Assembly (NCBI GenBank): GCA_001931905.2
Contig: MSJI02000590.1
Span: 1 to 19,626, forward strand
Length of the DNA: 19,626 nucleotides
Source: Cladosporium sp. IMV 00045
Lineage: Eukaryota; Ascomycota; Dothideomycetes; Cladosporiales; Cladosporiaceae
Direction: 5' to 3'
Of this stretch, positions 8,899 to 17,958 are shown one piece after another. The notes beneath the pieces are model-generated. The model made no database searches. It was given only the letters and a program-made list of their open reading frames with translations, and was not told the DNA's origin. Made by a program: the position numbers and the translations under genes. The first letter of the stretch is position 1. Every line of letters begins with the position of its first letter.

Positions 8899-11210
8899 TG
8901 AGGATTGGGGGGATTGGAGAGGGGTTTTGATTCGTTCTGAGGCGGATGTGCCGCTTTCGGATTGGATGAGAAGGGCGTGCTCTGAAGGTCAAGATGGTGT
9001 GGTGGTGGATGATGAAAGGATGGCTGATCAGAGATTACGATCTTTCTTCTCTTTCTCCTCTCTTCCCCATCATGCAAGTGCACAAACGCAACGCCAAAGC
9101 ATCAGGAATTCTGGAGCGAATTCTTTGGTTGGTCGGTTCGGGTTGGGCTGCAGGATTGTTATTTTCTTTTCTTTTGGATACCCCCTTATGCGAATTTCTA
9201 GCTTTTGTCTTTCTGTTTTTTTCCTTTCGTTTTCCTTTCATCTTCTCCTTCATTCTACCATTCTTATTTTACGAGCATCCACAGAAATCAAAAAGCAAAA
9301 AAAAATCAGTTTCCACCACAAAAGACCGAAGACATGAATTGGCAATTTCATTCAAAATACAAAGCGAAAGCAACAAGCAAACACGACACTTGACCTTCTG
9401 CTGTGATTTCATGCGGAAACCTAAGGTAGGTAGGTAGGTGATGACTTGGTCGAACAAGCTTACCAAGATCACGTCCACCCCCTCCCGACCCAGCCGGCTA
9501 CAGTACACCACCCAACAGGCCACGAAAGGCACCACAGGCCGAGAAAGAGGACTGAGAAGTTCGCTGCCTTCGGTGCCTTGATTTGACTCTTTGCATGCAC
9601 TGCACAGCTGAGAGTCTGAGTCCTGAGGAGAAAGGATTCGGGACGTGTGCTTTGTAAGTAGACATGAAGTCCAGCCTGTTCGTCCCATCATCTCTAGAAC
9701 ATCGGACCAGGCCGCAACAAAAATCAAAAAAAAAAAAGTCAACCTATCAGAGCTCGCGGTTTGCGAGGAACCAACGCTCCCCATCCACTCTTCGAGGGTG
9801 TCGAAGTGAGGCTATCGCCATCGCTGCCTGGCGCGGGATCCGAAGGATTCAACCTCGCATGGTCTTGAGAGCTGATGGGGAGTTTGATGTTGATTACTTA
9901 GCGATATCGTCGAAGGTTCCTGTTCTACGGAATGAAAGACGTGAAGGGACTCGGGAGTTTGCATAGCCTTGTTTTCGAGATGGGATGTGGCTGTTTTGGT
10001 CCCCACTCTTCATGGGACCTTGTTTGTGGCGTTTGTAGGCTCGTATCAAGAAGGATGGCGCGTGAGGAGGGAGGAGGGAGGGGTGTGGTGAATGAGGGAA
10101 GGTTTGTAGTTCAGTATGGGACTGGGGAGTGATACGCGTGGGAGTCTTGATTTTGTCCCAATCTCGCAGGTGCCTGATTACCATGTCATTGTTGATCGTT
10201 GATCGGCTTTCTTGTGTTCCCGAAGGCCGAAGACATGCTTCGATGCACATGGTATGTGTAGTGTACGGTGTACATGTTCAAGATACATCAGCGACCACGG
10301 ACCACGAGTTCGTCAAGCCACCAACACTCGCCACTCCGTACGACTCTGTGCTGTGTGTCAGACGGGTACCTCACATTCCACGTCTGACCTGTGGCTAAGT
10401 CTATTCGTGGTTCCACCGACTTACCAATCCAAAGGTTTGCCATCTCTTGCTCGGACGAACATGTTCGCAGGAAAGCAGGTTGTCATGTCATCTCGAGTCA
10501 AGAGACATCGGATAGAGCGGTGCGGGTCTAGCGTCCTTCCCGCGCAATTCCCAGCCTTACCTCCTTCATTAGGTATTCTTGGTGTGTTAAACTCGGGCGC
10601 AGCAACACCTGAGGCTGCACGCCAGCAAGCACAGCCCCGTTTCAACTTCTTCCTTGGTCCTTGTTGCACTCCACCATCGTCATGCTATACAAAAAATACA
10701 CCGATAAGCGGAATCGCATATCCAACAATGCAAGCTAGATCATGTGGTCCATTTTGCGCTTGGTAATGATGGGATCGCACACGCGCGACGGATGTCAGTC
10801 AGCTCGATTTTGCATGCAATGCTGCCTGGACGCGCTGAGACATGAAGATGCTGATAAGTCATGGGGGGATAATATTAGGATAAACACTACAGGAGAGCAC
10901 GTCGCTACCTGTTCGAGGAGGACAACCACGACCACGCGTGAAGAATCGACGAGAGAACGCCAGTTCACAGCACCCGTTCACCTCATCAAGCACCCGTTCC
11001 TGCATCTCAGCTGAACCTCACAGACAAGTGCACGGTCCCTAAAGCAGCGATGGGCTGCGGCGCAGACACAGATGGCATGGGCGCAGCAACATCCACAGTG
11101 AATCCTTCTTCACACTATCTTCAACATATCGAACTATAATCACTAACGTCATGCCTTTTGCATGTGCTGCGCCAGTATTCTTTGCGAGATGTGGCTGTCG
11201 TGCGGAAATG
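8899..11210. other. Long intergenic region downstream of the cyclin gene
   Basis: About 2.3 kb with no gene I can support. The first ~50 bases after the cyclin stop are G-rich. About 9040-9300 is T-rich on the plus strand, with long pyrimidine tracts. Homopolymer A runs occur near 9297-9306 and 9726-9737. The open frames are short, low in complexity and unlike any family I know. ACGCGT motifs (the MBF-type sequence) occur near 10133 and 10934; they could be chance in GC-rich DNA. An unannotated non-coding RNA or a gene with very short exons cannot be ruled out. Confidence 0.45.
9424..9439 (+). repeat. (AGGT)4 microsatellite
   Basis: Four perfect AGGT tetranucleotide copies in non-coding DNA downstream of the cyclin gene. 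No function is suggested. Confidence 0.8.
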
Positions 11211-11751
11211 TGCTATTTTCCCTTCGACCCTTTAAAAAGGACATAAGGCTGCAGCCCGCCACTTGTGCCTAGTCAACCAATCCAACCAATCTTACCCAGT
11301 TCTCATATTTATCGATCACCCTCACCTGTTGTTACTGACCTCGCTTTATTGGCTTGAAGATACATCTATTGTTTGCTAGACACGACCAAGATATCCTTAC
11401 CAATCTACTCGGACGCGCAATATTTCGCCCATCTGTACCACCCATTACTGAGGCCGCCCTCGACTGCTTCCTATAAGAGTCATCTGACCCGTCGATCCTG
11501 GTCCCGATTCATTGAAACCAACACTCTGCTGCCTGCCACTACCGAACCTTGACCCTACTTCTAAGGCATCCAAAAACTCCATTGAAAAGGTCAACTCAAC
11601 CTCTACCTCGTCGACAGACACTCATCCTCGCCACTCTTGAACATCGTTCACTTCCAACCTACTCATATCGACATCGTCGTCAACAATCAATCCAACGCAC
11701 TTGAACACCCTCGACAACACCTCATCTGATCGACGCCCCCTTCCAACCTCG
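11211..11751 (+). promoter_or_regulatory. ATG-free promoter and 5' leader of the Arg/Ser-rich protein gene
   Basis: Not one ATG occurs on the plus strand between 11211 and 11751, although ATGs are common just upstream (the last is 11208-11210). A TATA-like TTTAAAA at about 11231-11237 and two CCAAT-like elements around 11277-11290 precede a pyrimidine-rich stretch typical of fungal leaders. The simplest reading is a leader of roughly 450-500 nt kept free of upstream starts, ending at the ATG at 11752. The transcription start itself cannot be seen. Confidence 0.5.
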
Positions 11752-13293
11752 ATGTGCATTGTCGAACAAAAGACCTACTACCAAGCGGACGGCAGTCCGA
11801 GACTATACGAAAGCATCCGTCGTTGCTCCAACGCCATCGGTCCCGGCCCTTGCTCGAACGTCACTCACACGTTCGCAAACATCGTCGAGACCAGACCGGA
11901 CTCGTCTTCCAGGACCACGTCTTCCACAAGAGTCGAATCGACTTCCAAAGCCGATGTCGTCGTCACCGACAGTCGAGGCCAGACTCGAGTCTACCGCGAC
12001 TTAAGCCGTCGCTCCAGCCAAAGAACCAAACCAAGCCGAAGCAGACGTGAAGACGACCACACTTCTCGCGAACGACGACACGCCGCCCCTTCGCCTGTCT
12101 TCGATACAGCAAGACCATCACCCATTTCTCGAACCGCCACGCCCAACTCCGCGCCGCCCATGATGTCTTCTTTCCCTCCCTCCCTTCAACCCGAGTCGAC
12201 AGGCTCAGGCAGGATCGCCGCGGACGGCACGGCAATCTACGACTCCCCAGCCTCCCGCATACCGCGCGCGCCTGTTGTAGAACGTCGACCCACCACCCCG
12301 ACGGCACGCAAAGTGTCTTTCAAAGACACTCCAACCTCACCCAACGAACCACACCGCTCCCGCCATCCCAACCTCTCAATCAACACATCTCGAGAAAGAG
12401 AACCCGAAACCCTCCGCCCCACCCTCTCCTCCCCCCGCCGCGCCTCCCCAGGCCTCAGCCAACTCTCTCAACACCACCATCACGCCCGCAAAGACTCCGC
12501 CCGCGACCTGCCCAGCCGCGACGCCCTGCGCAAGGACCTCAACTCTCCATCCAACGACAGCGAATACCTCACCCGGCAATCCGCACGCGAAGAATCCCGC
12601 CGCCAAACCGCCCAGCTCCGCCGACAAGCCGACCTGCAAGCCGCTGAAGACAGGCACCTCGAGCGCGAAGCCGCCGCCGCCGCCGCAGCATCAGCTTCCC
12701 GCTTGCAGCCCGAACCCCTCTTCCCGCCCCAGCAGCAGCGCACAAGCCTCGACAGCGACCGTTCGAACTGGAGCAGACACACCAGCCCGCCGCGGGGTAC
12801 TTACTTCCAATCAGGCGAAGCCGAAGAGCAACGACAAGGCCAGGCAAGACGCTACGCCGCCTCCACATCCCCTCTCGCACAGCCCTTCACGCGCCGGGGT
12901 AGCAGGAACCAGAGGGCAGGCTATGGCGTGCCGACGCTGCATCAAGACCCCGTCACGGCTCCGGGTCCTTCGACGGCACGAGCAATCGACCCATTAAGCG
13001 AGAGGGGAATGGAAGTCGTTAAGGAGCGACGGCGGGAGAGGCGCGAGCGGGACGAGAAAGCGTACCACGACAGGCAGCGGGAGGGGCAGAACAGGGTTCG
13101 GTACCATGAGCGGCAGCCGAAGCGGGAGGAGAGGGGGTATGAAGCCGAGGGGTTAGATGAGGTCGTGAGGGAGAGGGAGAGGAGGACGGAGGGGTATTAT
13201 GTTTCTGACGGGTTAGGAGTGGCGCGGGAGGCGGTTAGGAGGAAGAAGAAGGAGAGGGGGGAGGGGAGGGAGGGGAGGGAGTTTTGGGATTGA
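11752..13293 (+). CDS. Arg/Ser-rich protein of unknown function with an MCIVEQKTYY N-terminus
   Basis: A 513-residue hypothetical protein. The first ATG after the ATG-free leader is 11752; its context is weak (T at -3) but no competing ATG lies upstream. The ordered-looking part is the N-terminus: MCIVEQKTYYQADGSPRLYE, then RRCSNAIGPGPCSNVTHTF with Cys 2, 25 and 34, and a second block, DVVVTDSRGQTRVYRDLSRR (~68-87). Many filamentous ascomycete proteins start in a similar way, a short Cys-containing module before disordered sequence; I know no function for them. The rest is low-complexity and rich in Arg, Ser, Pro and Gln, with an Ala run and a likely coiled coil at ~275-325. The tail is highly charged (KERRRERRERDEKAY, later RRKKKERGEGREGREF) and could act as a nuclear localisation or RNA-binding segment. 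Codon use turns G-rich after about 12960. The gene converges on MRP51. Confidence 0.75.
   Translation: MCIVEQKTYYQADGSPRLYESIRRCSNAIGPGPCSNVTHTFANIVETRPDSSSRTTSSTRVESTSKADVVVTDSRGQTRVYRDLSRRSSQRTKPSRSRREDDHTSRERRHAAPSPVFDTARPSPISRTATPNSAPPMMSSFPPSLQPESTGSGRIAADGTAIYDSPASRIPRAPVVERRPTTPTARKVSFKDTPTSPNEPHRSRHPNLSINTSREREPETLRPTLSSPRRASPGLSQLSQHHHHARKDSARDLPSRDALRKDLNSPSNDSEYLTRQSAREESRRQTAQLRRQADLQAAEDRHLEREAAAAAAASASRLQPEPLFPPQQQRTSLDSDRSNWSRHTSPPRGTYFQSGEAEEQRQGQARRYAASTSPLAQPFTRRGSRNQRAGYGVPTLHQDPVTAPGPSTARAIDPLSERGMEVVKERRRERRERDEKAYHDRQREGQNRVRYHERQPKREERGYEAEGLDEVVRERERRTEGYYVSDGLGVAREAVRRKKKERGEGREGREFWD
13256..13279 (+). other. G-quadruplex motif at the 3' end of the coding sequence
   Basis: Five G-runs (13256-13261, 13263-13266, 13268-13270, 13272-13275, 13277-13279) are separated by single A bases. 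It lies on the coding strand just before the stop codon at 13291-13293, within codons for a Gly/Arg/Glu-rich tail. Single-base loops favour a very stable parallel quadruplex in DNA or mRNA. Confidence 0.6.
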
Positions 13294-13571
13294 GAATTGA
13301 GTATTTAGAGGGAATGAGACGGGTGAAGTTGGATTTTTCACTTATGTATGGAGGTGATGAAATTTTTGTTTTATTTGTACACTCATACACGCTCACGCGT
13401 GTATATAGATATAGATATGTATTTCGAACATGTTACAAGAAAAAACTCAGCCCAAGATCACTTGGCTATGCAACAACCACTGTTATATAACTTCACTTCA
13501 TCTCACCTCATCTCAACTCTTCCCACTTATGCTTACAATGCCACCCCACTCAACCCTCCTTCACAACAAAC
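13294..13571. other. Short spacer between convergent genes
   Basis: 278 bp with the 3' flanks of the Arg/Ser-rich protein gene (+) and MRP51 (-). It contains an 8-bp palindrome, CACGCGTG (13394-13401), and a TATAGA-like repeat just after it. The plus strand is G-rich at the left end and C-rich at the right end, so each transcript continues G-rich past its stop. Confidence 0.5.
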
Positions 13572-15656
13572 CTACGGCCTAAACCCCCTCGACAGCTCCG
13601 CGATATCCCTCATCGCATCCCCCTCCCCGCCAGCACCAGCACCCGGTCTCCTACCCAACTCCCCATCAAACCCACCCACACTACTCTCACCACCGGGCCT
13701 CCTGGCCGCGATCTCCGCCCTCCTCTGCTCCCGCTGCTGTCTCTCGGCCTGACGATTCGGCAGCGCGAAACCGAAATTCGCCCTCGGGGCCAGCGGGGGC
13801 AAGAAACCCGTGGAACGGCGCAGCATGCCTCCAACGCCTGCGCTCGCGCCGCCGGCGCGCCCGCGCAAAATGGCCTCGACGTCGCCCTCCTTGACGGCGA
13901 TGGACTCGGCGTCTGCGCGCGCGACGTGCATGAGGACGCGGCCGGCTTCGTTGACGGAGGCGCTGATGGGTCGCGTGTAGATCTTGTTGCCGGTCTTGCT
14001 CGACGGGTCGAGGAGGTTGGTGGGGTCGGCGTCGGCGGCGCGCGCGGCGGCGCTATTGCTGTTGCGGCTGAAAGTGGGACCGCTGTTGGGGTCGCGGGCG
14101 ACGAAGCCGCCGACGCCCAGCATGGCTTGCGAGGTGGCACCGCGCAGGCTGTTGCGGGTCTTGAGGACGCGGGACAGCACGGGGGAGTGGTGCGCTTGCG
14201 GTCCGTAGACGGGGTGGTTTTCCATGTAGGCGTTGGTGCGCAGGTGGGAGAGGCCGGCGGCCGGGTGGGTTGTCGGTGGCGCTTCTTCCCGGTCGTTGGT
14301 GATGGAGTCGACATGCCGGTTCAGGCCGCGCGTGACGGCGTTGATGGTTTGCATGGGGTCTTTGTCGTTGACGGAGGGGATGTCGAGGAAGCGCGTGAGG
14401 AGGCCGACCAGGGGGGAGCCGAGGGAGTTGTGTTCGTCGCGGAGCTGCTTTTCGAGAACTGCGAGCTCTTTGAGCGAGGGGCGCAGGGTGGGGATGCGTG
14501 CGCGCATCCACTCGTCTTGCAGCGCGTTCTTCTCGGCCTGCTTCGTGCGGATGTCTTTCTCGACCCTGCTGATTAGGCGGCTCAAGGCGGACTCGTCGAT
14601 GGAGCCCTCAGGGCCCTCGACACCGAGTCGGTTGTATGCAGCAGCATAGCCATCCGCGAGGATGGCGTTGATCCTGTTTTCCAGCTCCGTTGGGTCGACT
14701 TCCTCTTCTGAATTTTCCGCCATCGATCTCTCCCCCTTGGCCGTACGCTTGGCCTGATTGATGATGTTGCGCGCCTCCTCGGGCGCCTCCTCAAGGTTGG
14801 CCTCGTCCTCGTACTTTTGTGCCAGTCTCCGTGCCTGAATGACCAATTCCTCGCCCTTCTCCCTCGCCTTCGCCTCGAGCTCTTGACTCTTCTGCGCGCG
14901 GGCTTCCTTAACTAGCTCGGCGGCCTTCTGCTCCGCAGGAGAGATGATCAACTGTGCCGAAAACCTGGGCGGCGCGCACGCAGCCGGTCCGTACCATTCT
15001 CCATTCTGCTGTGCCAACCTCCTCTCCTTCTCGTAATTCTCCTCCGCAAAGTGGTCCAAGAGGAACTCGGTCCACTCCTCCCTTCTCCCCTTCAACTGCC
15101 TCTCAACCAAGCGAGTGAACTCGCCCTCGTGCATGCTAGCGATGAACGGGCCAGAGAACTTCCAGCGCTTGGCCTCGACCATCAGCGGCGCAGAATCCGC
15201 ACCGGGTCCAGAGCGCAGATTGACGGGCGCGGCGTCCGGGTCGGTGTTGTCGATGGAGTCCTCGTAGACGCTGATGGGCCGCCTGCGGCTGCTGGTCAGG
15301 ATGGGGATGCCCATCTCGGCCCACTTGGCGCGCGTGCGCTCATGGTCCGTCGCGCTCTCGAATTCCGTGATGTGGTCGGGCGTGTCCTGGCCCAGCACGC
15401 GGATGGTCGGGTTGGACGCCTTGGTCGTCTTGCCGGGGATGGGGCGCTTGAGACCCCAGTCGCCGCGGCTGTGCGAGGAGCTCGGGGTGGCGATGGCCTG
15501 GTGGGTTGGGTAGAGCTTCGTCGCCGTCTCGGAGGTGTAGTGCGATCCGGTCGATTTCTGGTCCTCGTGAGGTGCCAGAGGGAGGGCTCGAGGCAGGGAG
15601 AAGAGGCGCGAGGACTGCAGCAAGCGCGCGGTCGGCGAGTTGTACGCCTTGGACAT
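13572..15656 (-). CDS. MRP51: Mitochondrial small ribosomal subunit protein Mrp51
   Basis: Component of the mitochondrial small (37S) ribosomal subunit; in yeast it is needed for translation of mitochondrial mRNAs with particular 5' leaders. The 694-residue frame starts at the only sensible ATG (15656) and has no intron. The N-terminal ~30 residues (KAYNSPTARLLQSSRLFSLP) are basic, hydroxylated and acid-poor, like a mitochondrial presequence. The Mrp51 signature follows: GDWGLKRPIPGKT (65-77), then NPTIRVLGQDTPDHITEFES (82-101) and KWAEMGIPI (111-119). The middle (~240-420) is charged and helical, probably coiled coil. The C-terminal third is Ala/Arg/Gly-rich. The protein is much longer than the yeast one (about 340 residues as I recall), as fungal homologues often are. 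The last ~180 coding bases switch to G-ending codons. The family call rests on the DWGLKRP block. Confidence 0.85.
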   Translation of the reverse strand: MSKAYNSPTARLLQSSRLFSLPRALPLAPHEDQKSTGSHYTSETATKLYPTHQAIATPSSSHSRGDWGLKRPIPGKTTKASNPTIRVLGQDTPDHITEFESATDHERTRAKWAEMGIPILTSSRRRPISVYEDSIDNTDPDAAPVNLRSGPGADSAPLMVEAKRWKFSGPFIASMHEGEFTRLVERQLKGRREEWTEFLLDHFAEENYEKERRLAQQNGEWYGPAACAPPRFSAQLIISPAEQKAAELVKEARAQKSQELEAKAREKGEELVIQARRLAQKYEDEANLEEAPEEARNIINQAKRTAKGERSMAENSEEEVDPTELENRINAILADGYAAAYNRLGVEGPEGSIDESALSRLISRVEKDIRTKQAEKNALQDEWMRARIPTLRPSLKELAVLEKQLRDEHNSLGSPLVGLLTRFLDIPSVNDKDPMQTINAVTRGLNRHVDSITNDREEAPPTTHPAAGLSHLRTNAYMENHPVYGPQAHHSPVLSRVLKTRNSLRGATSQAMLGVGGFVARDPNSGPTFSRNSNSAAARAADADPTNLLDPSSKTGNKIYTRPISASVNEAGRVLMHVARADAESIAVKEGDVEAILRGRAGGASAGVGGMLRRSTGFLPPLAPRANFGFALPNRQAERQQREQRRAEIAARRPGGESSVGGFDGELGRRPGAGAGGEGDAMRDIAELSRGFRP

Positions 15657-15999
15657 GATTGAAGGTACTCCTCGATGCGGTCGGAGTGTATTGTTGGTGT
15701 TGCTGCCGTCGCCTGACTGCGATGCCTATCTGGTCATCCTTTACCATGCCATGCTGTATGGAACTTTTGGCTGGCGGCGGCGTCGGACCAGGGACGCCAA
15801 GCCGGGGGTTCAGGCTGCGGGCATCATCGGCAAGCTTCATGAGGCAGACCGCATGTGAAGTCGATGAAATAAAAGAGCAAATATGTTGAGCAAGTAATGA
15901 CATTCGTCCAAAAAGTAAATTCGTTCATAGGGTATCTCAAGAATCGTGACCAAAAAAGAGTAATAAGACAAAAAAAACAGAAAATCATCACTTCCCCCA
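15657..15999. other. Spacer upstream of MRP51 and downstream of the RBR gene
   Basis: 343 bp containing the MRP51 promoter and the 3' flank of the RBR ligase gene, both on the minus strand. The part nearest the RBR stop is A/T-rich (about 15860-15985) and would suit transcript cleavage. No TATA box or further gene is evident. Confidence 0.5.
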
Positions 16000-17958
16000 T
16001 CAAGCAACCAAAGCATCAACAACAGCATCCAACCCTTGATCCCACCACCTCCCCTTCTTCCCAACCAGCGCATCCACCATGGCCTTCGTCGCATCAGCAT
16101 CCCCGCCCGCCATCTCCATGCCTTCCCGCTCCCTCCAGATCTTCTCCGCCCCCTCTGCGGCCTTTCTAATCGCATCACCCTCATCCTCATCGCCGTACAA
16201 ATCGCACCTCTCGCACTCACTGCACCTCCCGCCGTGTGGCCGGAAGTGCTGGCAGAAATGCGAGTATCCTTCCTTACTCGTGATCTCCGCGCGGCAGATG
16301 TAGCACATCGTATACCCGCAATTGCAGACGAGCTTGTTGCAGCCGGATGACTTGACGAACGACAGGTGACACTTGGGGCAGGTGCGTTTGATGGCCGCAG
16401 TGGCGGACGCTTCGATCGCGGTGCGAAGGGAGATCTTCTCCGTCTCGAAACAGGCGTGTGGATCGCGCCACGGTGCGAAGCAGCGGGTGCAGGATGTCTT
16501 GCCGCATTGGGCGTTTTGGCATTGGAATTTGAGGCCTCGGCGTTGTTTGTAGACGCGAGTCCAGGATTGTTGAAAGGTGCGCGAGGCGGGAGGGAAGATT
16601 GCGGTGAGGATGTAGAGGAAAGAGGCGAAGAGGAGAACGGGAAGGGTGAGGCAGGAGATGAGGAAGAAAAGGCCGAGGAAGAAACTTTGCACGCCATACC
16701 CGGAACGGTGGGAGATGTGATGTGTGATTTGACGGACGTTGCGCAGCTTTGGAGCTGGTGTCTCGTCGACCTCACCGTAGATGCAGAAAGGGCATTTTTG
16801 CAATGCCACGCGGCTCTTACTGAGCGTGTCGCTGGTCACGCGGGTTTGGAAGGCCTGCCAGACGTCGTCACTGAGTGCACGTTGGACCAGGCTTGCTGGT
16901 ATGGTGCTATGGCACTCTTGCAGAGCCGGGGCAAAGCAGCGGATAGTCGTCCTCTCGAGATCAGCACTTCGGGCCCAGCCTTGGCCGTAGATCGCTTCAT
17001 GTGTTGTTCGTGCGATGCAGTCAAAACACAGGTAATGTTCGCCGTCGGAGCAGGTTGCGATTTGTTCAAACGGCACGGAAGAGTAGCAGCATTCGCAGTC
17101 GAACACGGCTCCCAGCTCCTCAGCTTCCGCTTCATTCAGCTGGGTTGCGTAAGTGTGATCAGCAAGAAGCCTCTCTTGCGCACGCCGAATGAGTAACGGT
17201 TCAATGAAGAGATGGTACAGCTCCCCGTCAAGCACCGCGCTTCCGGTCCGCTTCACACTAGGCACCTGTTCACTCCCAGTAGAATCCGCACGCCAGTGTA
17301 ACGCCACGTGATCGCTCGTACTCCCAGCCGGAGATCTCTTGGTCCACAGAGCCGAAATGGAAAACCGCCAGGACTTCGCGGCGAGCTGCTGCAGCGTCGG
17401 CCTCGACCTCGTGTACGAATCGTTGTGCTCAGCCATGACGCCTCTGATAGTCGAATGGCTCAAGTTCTTGAACTCCAGATAAAGCAGCTGCTTAACAGCC
17501 TTTCTGTAATTCTCGCCGCGAAACGTCTCCTCCGGCGGGAGGAGCATATCGCCCTCGCCGCCGCTCGACCTCCCAGCAGCATCCTCGCCCGTCTTCGCAG
17601 GCCTCAAACGACCATTCACAAACCCCGCCCGTTTCTTCAACAACTGCTCCGTCACAACCTGCAAGCGACTCTCCCTGCTGATGCTCAGCAACATCTCGCG
17701 AAAAACCTCCGGCTGCACGTCCGGGAAGAGCTCGACCAGCGTCGCGAGCGAGGTGTTCAGCTCCGCCAAGTCGGGCTCTGCGTGCTCTTCCTCTTGCTCT
17801 TGTTCTCGCTGTGCCAGCGACGACGGGTCGTAGAGAGGCGTGATGTTCTCCCCTCCGGCCTCGCTCGTGCTGCTGCTGCTGCGGAACGGTTTGAAGAAGT
17901 CGGCTTTGCTGCGCCAGGCGGGGAGGCGCGAGGGGCGCAGGGAGGGTACGTAGTCCAT
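16000..17958 (-). CDS. RBR (RING-IBR-RING) E3 ubiquitin ligase, RNF216-like, with a hydrophobic segment inside the IBR
   Basis: Probable ubiquitin ligase of 652 residues, no intron. A CUE-like region comes first (~68-109: LATLVELFPDVQPEVFREML and VVTEQLL). RING1 follows at 288-349 (C288, C291, C303, H308, C311, C314, C341, C349). The IBR begins with C389-x2-C392, is interrupted by ~87 residues, and resumes with C480, C485, C490, C493 and C503. RING2 is at 527-571 (C527, C530, then C545, C547, C552, C555), with C540 in KSSGCNKLVC at the position of the ubiquitin-accepting Cys. The block GYSHFCQHFRPHGGRCSECE resembles the end of RNF216/Triad3-type RBR domains. Residues ~423-456 are strongly hydrophobic with a central Pro440, suggesting a membrane hairpin. 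No intron signals explain this segment, and its codons are normal C-ending ones. The substrate is unknown. Confidence 0.85.
   Translation of the reverse strand: MDYVPSLRPSRLPAWRSKADFFKPFRSSSSTSEAGGENITPLYDPSSLAQREQEQEEEHAEPDLAELNTSLATLVELFPDVQPEVFREMLLSISRESRLQVVTEQLLKKRAGFVNGRLRPAKTGEDAAGRSSGGEGDMLLPPEETFRGENYRKAVKQLLYLEFKNLSHSTIRGVMAEHNDSYTRSRPTLQQLAAKSWRFSISALWTKRSPAGSTSDHVALHWRADSTGSEQVPSVKRTGSAVLDGELYHLFIEPLLIRRAQERLLADHTYATQLNEAEAEELGAVFDCECCYSSVPFEQIATCSDGEHYLCFDCIARTTHEAIYGQGWARSADLERTTIRCFAPALQECHSTIPASLVQRALSDDVWQAFQTRVTSDTLSKSRVALQKCPFCIYGEVDETPAPKLRNVRQITHHISHRSGYGVQSFFLGLFFLISCLTLPVLLFASFLYILTAIFPPASRTFQQSWTRVYKQRRGLKFQCQNAQCGKTSCTRCFAPWRDPHACFETEKISLRTAIEASATAAIKRTCPKCHLSFVKSSGCNKLVCNCGYTMCYICRAEITSKEGYSHFCQHFRPHGGRCSECERCDLYGDEDEGDAIRKAAEGAEKIWREREGMEMAGGDADATKAMVDALVGKKGRWWDQGLDAVVDALVA

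Noticed and set aside
9269..9784. 171-codon minus-strand open frame downstream of the cyclin gene
   Set aside because: It crosses poly(A) and pyrimidine tracts that give Phe/Leu/Ser-rich sequence; no family resemblance and no ortholog-like motif.
13926..14576. 216-codon plus-strand open frame antisense to MRP51
   Set aside because: A Val/Gly/Ala-rich shadow of GC-rich MRP51 codons; the minus-strand frame carries the conserved protein.
16521..16782. Hydrophobic RBR segment as a retained intron
   Set aside because: No suitable YAG acceptor follows the possible donors in the right phase, and the codons show normal C-ending third positions throughout.
16366..17196. 276-codon plus-strand open frame antisense to the RBR gene
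   Set aside because: A mirror of the Cys-rich RBR coding sequence; no independent motif.
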